DNA of 10,488 bases from Desulfobacterales bacterium. Lineage in GTDB: Bacteria > Desulfobacterota > DSM-4660 > Desulfatiglandales > Desulfatiglandaceae. Shown here piece after piece: positions 6,187 through 10,488 of this stretch. Every line of letters starts with the position of its first letter. The stretch's first letter is position 1. Under the pieces are notes generated by a model, which saw only the letters and a program-made list of their open reading frames with translations, made no database searches and had not been told where the DNA came from. The translations under genes and the position numbers were made by a program. The DNA is taken from the NCBI GenBank assembly GCA_021107495.1, contig JAIOSR010000005.1:1-10488 (forward strand), read 5' to 3'.

Positions 6187-7578
6187 ATGAAAAAACAGGA
6201 ACTCATCGACAGTCTGAAAGAAATCGTCGGTAAAGAGAATGTTCTCTCTTCGGACATGGACCTGGCCCTTTACAGTTATGACGCTTCCCTGGCAAAGGGG
6301 ATGCCGGATGTGGTTGTCATGCCCGCTTCAACCGGGGAAGTGTCAAAAATCATGTCCCTGGTCCATAGGGAAAAGATCCCCATCCTCGGCCGGGGCTCGG
6401 GCACCAACCTGACGGGAGGCAGCATTCCGGCCAGGGGGGGCATTGTGGTCCATTTCTCCAGGATGAATCATATCCTGGAGATTGACATCCCCAACCGAAC
6501 CGTGACCGTGGAACCGGGGGTTATAACCCTGGACCTCCAGACAGAGGTACTCAAAAAGGGGTTTGTGTATCAGCCCGATCCGGCCAGTCAGAAGGTCTCC
6601 ACCATCGGTGGTAACGTATCGGAGAACTCAGGCGGCCCCCACTGCCTCAAGTATGGTGTCACATCGAATCATGTCCAGGGTCTCGAATTGGTCCTCAACG
6701 ACGGTACCGTGATCCGGACAGGTGGAAAGAGCTGGGACAATCCCGGATATGATATCAAAGGGCTCTTTGTTGGATGTGAGGGGACCCTGGGTCTGGTGAC
6801 CAAAGCAGTGTTGAAACTGGAACGGGCTCCCGAAGCGGTCAAGACCATGCTTGCCATTTATGAAACGATTGAGGACGGTGCCAACACGGTTTCGGCCATC
6901 ATTGCCGAAGGAATTGTCCCTGCTACACTTGAGATGATGGACAACAGGGTCATGCGGGCCGTGGAAGAAACCATCAAGGTGGGGTATCCCCTGGACGCTG
7001 CGGCCGTTCTGATAATCGAGCTTGACGGTATGCCGGAGGGTATGGCTGAAAACGCCGAAAAGATCATGGAAATCTGCAAGGAGAACAATGTCCGGGAAGT
7101 GAGACTGGCAAAGGACGAAGCCGAAAGGGCCATACTCTGGGCGGGCCGTAAGGGTGCTTTCGGCGCAGTGGGGCAGGTAAGACCCAGCTATCTCTGCTGC
7201 GACGGCACGGTACCCCGGACAAAGCTACCCGAGGTCCTGGCCAAGGTCATAGAGATCGGGGAGAGATATGATCTGCCTATCGGAAATGTCTTCCACGCGG
7301 GAGACGGAAACCTTCATCCCTTGATCATGTTTGACGAGAGGGATCCCGATGAAAAGGAACGGGTCCTCAAAGCAGGCACCGAAATTCTGAAAGCGTGCGC
7401 CGATGCCGGAGGAACCATCAGCGGAGAGCACGGGGTAGGGCTTGAAAAGCTGAGGGAAACATCATTTGTTTTCTGTGAAAATGATCTGGAGTTTGAACGC
7501 AGGATAAAAAAGGCCTTTGACCCTGATGATATCATCAATCCCGGAAAAATGATTCCAGAACCCGTCTGTGTGCAATAA
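6187..7578 (+). CDS. glcD: FAD-binding 2-hydroxyacid dehydrogenase, GlcD-type catalytic subunit
   Basis: The 463 residues fit the GlcD/D-lactate dehydrogenase family, soluble or peripherally membrane-attached flavoproteins that oxidise glycolate or D-lactate to the 2-oxoacid. The N-terminal FAD-binding domain at about 38-210 contains the pyrophosphate loop GRGSGTNLTGG (68-78) and STIGGNVSENSGGPHCLKYG (138-157). The C-terminal FAD-oxidase domain at about 215-455 has HAGDGNLHP (370-378), SGEHGVG (412-418) and the closing NPGK (451-454), all typical of active members. GGGAG lies nine bases before ATG, supporting the start. A second FAD-domain gene and an iron-sulfur subunit follow, so this is most likely the catalytic part of a three-subunit GlcDEF-like complex. 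Glycolate versus D-lactate cannot be decided from sequence alone. Confidence 0.9.
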   Translation: MKKQELIDSLKEIVGKENVLSSDMDLALYSYDASLAKGMPDVVVMPASTGEVSKIMSLVHREKIPILGRGSGTNLTGGSIPARGGIVVHFSRMNHILEIDIPNRTVTVEPGVITLDLQTEVLKKGFVYQPDPASQKVSTIGGNVSENSGGPHCLKYGVTSNHVQGLELVLNDGTVIRTGGKSWDNPGYDIKGLFVGCEGTLGLVTKAVLKLERAPEAVKTMLAIYETIEDGANTVSAIIAEGIVPATLEMMDNRVMRAVEETIKVGYPLDAAAVLIIELDGMPEGMAENAEKIMEICKENNVREVRLAKDEAERAILWAGRKGAFGAVGQVRPSYLCCDGTVPRTKLPEVLAKVIEIGERYDLPIGNVFHAGDGNLHPLIMFDERDPDEKERVLKAGTEILKACADAGGTISGEHGVGLEKLRETSFVFCENDLEFERRIKKAFDPDDIINPGKMIPEPVCVQ

Positions 7579-7580
7579 AA

Positions 7581-7610
7581 AGTGTCTAAAATGAGCTAAA
7601 ATGTCTAAAG
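7581..7610 (+). repeat. Three-unit 10-base degenerate tandem repeat
   Basis: Units AGTGTCTAAA, ATGAGCTAAA and ATGTCTAAAG follow each other directly, starting three bases after the glcD stop. The repeat is low complexity and shows no protein-binding palindrome. Confidence 0.55.
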
Positions 7611-7629
7611 TTGCGGTACACCGTTCACG

Positions 7630-7648
7630 GGTTCAAAGGTTCAGGGTT
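7630..7648 (+). repeat. GGTTCAAAGGTTCAGGGTT short repeat (inverted copy at 9300-9318)
   Basis: This 19-base stretch is the reverse complement of 9300-9318 with one mismatch. The two copies flank the glcE-like gene in opposite orientation. It is built from degenerate 7-8 base units (GGTTCAA, AGGTTCA, GGGTTTC). Confidence 0.6.
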
Positions 7649-7665
7649 TCCCGCTCCAAGCGGGA
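7649..7665. other. Compact GC-rich hairpin in the glcD-glcE spacer
   Basis: A perfect 7-bp stem TCCCGCT / AGCGGGA closes a three-base CCA loop. No T-tract follows on either strand, so it is not a standard intrinsic terminator. It could modulate mRNA stability between the two cistrons or be part of a dispersed repeat. Confidence 0.6.
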
Positions 7666-7750
7666 TTAGATATCATCGGACTCTGGAATTTTAAATTTCA
7701 TCCAATGGGCATTCATGAACTTTGAATGCTTGGCTACACTGTAACCATCC

Positions 7751-7756
7751 AAGGAG
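7751..7756 (+). promoter_or_regulatory. Shine-Dalgarno AAGGAG that fixes the glcE-like start at GTG 7764
   Basis: AAGGAG lies seven bases before GTG (7764), which begins the frame of the FAD-domain protein. It is also only five bases before an out-of-frame ATG at 7762 that would make a seven-codon peptide ending at TAG (7783-7785). The longer in-frame TTG at 7722 has no ribosome site and adds a sequence (NAWLHCNHPRSFH) that does not resemble the family. Confidence 0.8.
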
Positions 7757-7763
7757 TTTCCAT

Positions 7764-9209
7764 GTGGCGGGTTTTAAAGAGATAGTTGAACGACTCACGG
7801 ACATTGTGGGCCGGGAGTTTATCAAAACCCGGCCTGAGGAGATCAGAGGCTATGCTGTAGATGAAATGATCCCTGAGGCGGTGATCTTTCCAGGGAACAC
7901 TAAGGAAGTCTCAGGCGTGGTCAAATTGGCCAGCCGAGAGAACCTGGCCATTGTTCCCCGGGGGAGTGGAACCAAGATGTGTCTCGGCAATCCTCCGAAA
8001 CGACTGGACCTGGTGGTGTGTGTCTCCCGTATGAACCACATGATTGATGTGGACACATCAAATCTGACCATCACCGTGGAAGCCGGTGTCAAATTCAGGG
8101 ACATACAGGCAAGGTTGGCCACACAGGAGGACCGGTGTTACCTGCCCCTGGATGATCTGACCACCGTAGCCGATGAGGTCATCTGTTCGGACAGATCGCA
8201 CAGCGGTTGCTTCCTTCCCATGGATCCTTCACACGCCAACGAGGCAACTATCGGCGGGATCATCGCCGCCAACTCCAGCGGGCCGCGCCGGCTCCTTTAC
8301 AGACTTCCCAGGGATTCAATCTTAGGCGTACGAATGGTGGCACCCACCGGCGAGATCCTGGGCTCCGGGGGGAAGACCGTAAAAAACGTCTCCGGTTACG
8401 ACGTCTCAAAACTGGCGGTAGGTTCCATGGGCAGTCTGGGTATTTTATGTGAAATGACCTTCAAACTTCTTCCACTTCCGGAGAAGATGGAGACCCTGTT
8501 GATTTCCTTCGGATCCTTTTCCGATACCTCAGACTTTGTTGAGGGGCTTTTTGAGACCACACTCCTCCCGGCGAGCGTGGATGTGATGAACCGGAGGGCC
8601 TACAGCCATCTGAGAATGGATGGCATTCCCGATTTCGGTCAAGGGGGCTATGTGTCGGCCATAGCTCTGGAAGGCTTTGAACCGGCTGTGGAGCGCATTC
8701 GAAATGAAATATCGCATATGGCCAAGGCAAACGGCGCCAGGTCCGTAGCAGGCATCCATGAGGAAAAGCACCCGTTGTTCTGGCTTGCAATAAGTGATCT
8801 TGAGCAGGATCTGGCAGGGAAGGCCCCCGGTCATATCAGGGCCAGGATCAACTATCCCATCTCCGAATGGAGAGGCGTCATAGAGTCTGCCGAGATCGCC
8901 TTTTCCGGCGCAGACCTTGACTATACGATCCAGACCCATGCGGGGAGCGGGATATGCCTTGCCAATCTCCTTGTGGACAAAGAGGACTCTGAAGGAATGG
9001 ACAGGGCGGTAATAACCCTCAATAGTCTCTTGGGTCATTGTCTAAGGGTGGGTGGCAACCTGGTTGTTGAAAGGGCCCCCGCAGGAGTCAAAGAGAGACT
9101 CAAGGTCTGGGGTGAAGCGGGTTCCGATTTTGTTGTTATGAAGCGGGTCAAGGATCAGATAGACCCTGCCGGCGTCATGAGCCCGGGACGTTTTATTGGA
9201 GGGCTCTAA
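7764..9209 (+). CDS. glcE: FAD-binding subunit of glycolate/D-lactate oxidase, GlcE-like
   Basis: From GTG 7764 the protein has 481 residues. It has an FAD-binding domain with the pyrophosphate loop PRGSGTK (65-71), ATIGGIIAANSSGPRR (161-176) and GKTVKNVSGYDVSKL (203-217). It ends in VWGEAGSDFVVMKRVKDQID followed by GVMSPGRFIGGL, matching the GlcE ending (WG...K..DP...PGRF.GG). E. coli GlcE is about 350 residues. This one is longer, partly because of a segment at about 125-155 where CYLPLDD and CFLPMDP flank a stretch with an additional Cys (C125, C141, C149). It lacks the HAGDGNLHP motif seen in the GlcD-type neighbour, so it is probably the non-catalytic FAD partner. It is preceded by an unusual overlapping ATG/GTG start and lies between glcD (185-base gap) and glcF (132-base gap). 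Confidence 0.85.
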   Translation: MAGFKEIVERLTDIVGREFIKTRPEEIRGYAVDEMIPEAVIFPGNTKEVSGVVKLASRENLAIVPRGSGTKMCLGNPPKRLDLVVCVSRMNHMIDVDTSNLTITVEAGVKFRDIQARLATQEDRCYLPLDDLTTVADEVICSDRSHSGCFLPMDPSHANEATIGGIIAANSSGPRRLLYRLPRDSILGVRMVAPTGEILGSGGKTVKNVSGYDVSKLAVGSMGSLGILCEMTFKLLPLPEKMETLLISFGSFSDTSDFVEGLFETTLLPASVDVMNRRAYSHLRMDGIPDFGQGGYVSAIALEGFEPAVERIRNEISHMAKANGARSVAGIHEEKHPLFWLAISDLEQDLAGKAPGHIRARINYPISEWRGVIESAEIAFSGADLDYTIQTHAGSGICLANLLVDKEDSEGMDRAVITLNSLLGHCLRVGGNLVVERAPAGVKERLKVWGEAGSDFVVMKRVKDQIDPAGVMSPGRFIGGL

Positions 9210-9250
9210 TTGAAAATTGAAGATTGACGATTGATGATTTTCTATTGAAA
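9209..9250 (+). repeat. Six-unit ATTGANN heptamer array after the glcE-like gene
   Basis: Starting in the last base of the stop codon, phased 7-base units run ATTGAAA, ATTGAAG, ATTGACG, ATTGATG, ATTTTCT (degenerate) and ATTGAAA. It shares a 20-base stretch with one mismatch with the array near 3967. Confidence 0.7.
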
Positions 9251-9292
9251 AATCAGTCAGCAGTATTCAGCATCGTTTATCCAGAAACCGTA

Positions 9293-9320
9293 AACCTTGA
9301 ACCCTGAACCTCTGAACCTG
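9293..9320 (+). repeat. AACCYTG-type short tandem repeat before glcF
   Basis: Units AACCTTG, AACCCTG, AACCTCTG and AACCTG are consecutive. Bases 9300-9318 are the inverted counterpart of 7630-7648 (one mismatch). The repeat ends eight bases before the glcF ribosome site (TGAGGT, 9328-9333). Confidence 0.65.
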
Positions 9321-9341
9321 TTTCGAATGAGGTAACACCCT

Positions 9342-10487
9342 ATGAACATCGTCCAACTGAAAAAACTTTCCTACGACGAGGTAGCCAAGTGCAACAGGTG
9401 CGGATTTTGCCTGCCGAGCTGTCCCACGTACCTGGTTAATAAGAGTGAGGCATATTCCCCAAGGAGACGAAACGCCATTACCCGATTTGCCATCGAGAAC
9501 AGTCTGGATCTGAACGCGGATACGGAGAAGGCCATTTTCACCTGTCTTGGATGCGGGGCCTGTACGGAAGTCTGCTTGTCAAGTGTCCGGACAAAGGATC
9601 TCATCTTTCAGAACCGCGAATGCCAGGTGGATGAAGGCTTTTATCCGAGGGTTGCGGAGCGCCTGGCAAAGACCCTCGAAGAAAGTAGGAATATATCGGA
9701 TGATGACCAGAAAGAGCGTGCGGAATGGCAGGAGCTGATTAAAGACCTGCCGGAAAGTGCCTTTGAAAAGGAGCATGCTGACATAATCTTTTTTGTCGGT
9801 TGTGTGGCCTCATTTTTCCCAATGGTACAGAAAATACCCGCGAACATGGCTAAGATCCTGCAAAGGGGAGGAGTCGATTTCACAATCCTGGGTGGTGATG
9901 AATGGTGCTGCGGTTTTCCTTTAGTGGGGGCGGGGATGCCCGAAAAGCTGGAAGAATTGAAGGAGCATAATCTCAAGAAGGTGTCGGATGTGGGGGCCGG
10001 GACTGTTGTCTTTACCTGTCCTTCCTGCTTACATACATGGAAACATTTATACGAAACTGATGTAAAACTCATGCACTCCAGTCAGTTGATTGCAGAGTTA
10101 TTAAAAGATGGACGAATCGAACTGAAAAAGGATATTAATGCAGTCGTAACATATCATGATCCATGTGATCTGGGTCGCAACACGGGGGTGTATGAGGAAC
10201 CCAGGGAGCTTATTCGGGCGGTTCCAGGACTTGAATTCGTGGAGCTGCCTATGAACCGCAGATTTTCAATCTGCTGCGGTGGTGGGGGCAATGTAGAGAT
10301 GACAGATCCGGAACTATCGGCCCAAATTGCCCAGATGAAGCTTGATTCCATAAGAGACGTGGGGGCTGAAATGGTCATAACCGGTTGTCAGCAGTGCGTG
10401 CGGACCATGACGACCAGGGCCCGCAGGCAGAAGATCGACTTAGAGGTGAAAGACCTGACAGAACTCGTGGTGGAGGCCATGGGCTAA
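9342..10487 (+). CDS. glcF: Iron-sulfur electron-transfer subunit with two CCG domains, GlcF-type
   Basis: The 381 residues have two ferredoxin-type [4Fe-4S] motifs, C17-x2-C20-x2-C23-x3-C27 and C68-x2-C71-x2-C74-x3-C78. Two cysteine-rich CCG domains follow: C154, CCG at 189-191, C226-x2-C229; and C275, CCG at 311-313, C349-x2-C352. This architecture is that of GlcF and relatives such as LldE and HdrD. The protein takes electrons from the flavin subunits and delivers them to a membrane quinone or another carrier. There are no membrane helices. TGAGGT eight bases before ATG supports the start. The stop TAA ends one base before the window ends, so the gene is complete. With glcD and the glcE-like gene it completes a GlcDEF set. 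HdrD-like electron partners are an alternative. Confidence 0.9.
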   Translation: MNIVQLKKLSYDEVAKCNRCGFCLPSCPTYLVNKSEAYSPRRRNAITRFAIENSLDLNADTEKAIFTCLGCGACTEVCLSSVRTKDLIFQNRECQVDEGFYPRVAERLAKTLEESRNISDDDQKERAEWQELIKDLPESAFEKEHADIIFFVGCVASFFPMVQKIPANMAKILQRGGVDFTILGGDEWCCGFPLVGAGMPEKLEELKEHNLKKVSDVGAGTVVFTCPSCLHTWKHLYETDVKLMHSSQLIAELLKDGRIELKKDINAVVTYHDPCDLGRNTGVYEEPRELIRAVPGLEFVELPMNRRFSICCGGGGNVEMTDPELSAQIAQMKLDSIRDVGAEMVITGCQQCVRTMTTRARRQKIDLEVKDLTELVVEAMG

Positions 10488-10488
10488 G

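Noticed and set aside
7649..7665. Intrinsic terminator after glcD
   Set aside because: The hairpin is good, but neither strand has a T-run after it.
8529..9038. A 169-codon minus-strand frame inside the glcE-like gene
   Set aside because: It is antisense to a well-supported FAD-domain protein, and its translation resembles no family I know.

Overview
This window of roughly 50% GC looks like chromosome from an anaerobic member of the Desulfobacterota (former Deltaproteobacteria). The taxonomic guess is inference. It rests on three separate-subunit glycolate/lactate-oxidase-type genes of an anaerobic style, intergenic spacers filled with degenerate 7-10 bp tandem repeats, and a RAYT transposase. 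There is no rRNA, tRNA or CRISPR array.

Layout, left to right. (1) On the minus strand, a 1121-residue multidomain signalling protein (two zinc ribbons, class III nucleotide cyclase domain, AAA/STAND-type ATPase, TPR-like tail; 236-3601) is followed by the start of a major facilitator transporter that runs off the left edge (1-239). The two overlap by ATGA. (2) A 520-base gene-free, AT-rich spacer (3602-4121) carries a long imperfect inverted repeat and a short heptamer array. (3) A scrambled mobile patch follows: a REP-associated tyrosine transposase (RAYT, 4122-4715) whose coding sequence contains a translated, REPIN-like inverted pair of REP hairpins, then a chimeric gene remnant joining the front of a RhuM-type protein to the back of a VapC PIN toxin (4708-5139). 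(4) On the plus strand lie lipoyl synthase (lipA) and three genes for a GlcDEF-type flavin/iron-sulfur 2-hydroxyacid dehydrogenase, ending one base before the window ends.

How the genes work together. GlcD and the GlcE-like protein are FAD-domain subunits. GlcF carries two [4Fe-4S] ferredoxin motifs and two CCG domains that would pass electrons from a 2-hydroxyacid (glycolate or D-lactate) toward a membrane quinone or another carrier. LipA makes the lipoyl cofactor for 2-oxoacid dehydrogenases and the glycine cleavage system, so its position upstream may be metabolically meaningful, but this is not proven. The spacers between the glc genes hold short repeats, including one 19-base repeat present in opposite orientations on either side of the glcE-like gene.

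I found no clear new multi-gene system. The most notable signals are the REPIN-like element inside the RAYT reading frame, the RhuM-VapC junction at a shared Gly-Glu-Leu, and overlapping ATG/GTG start codons behind one Shine-Dalgarno at the glcE-like gene.
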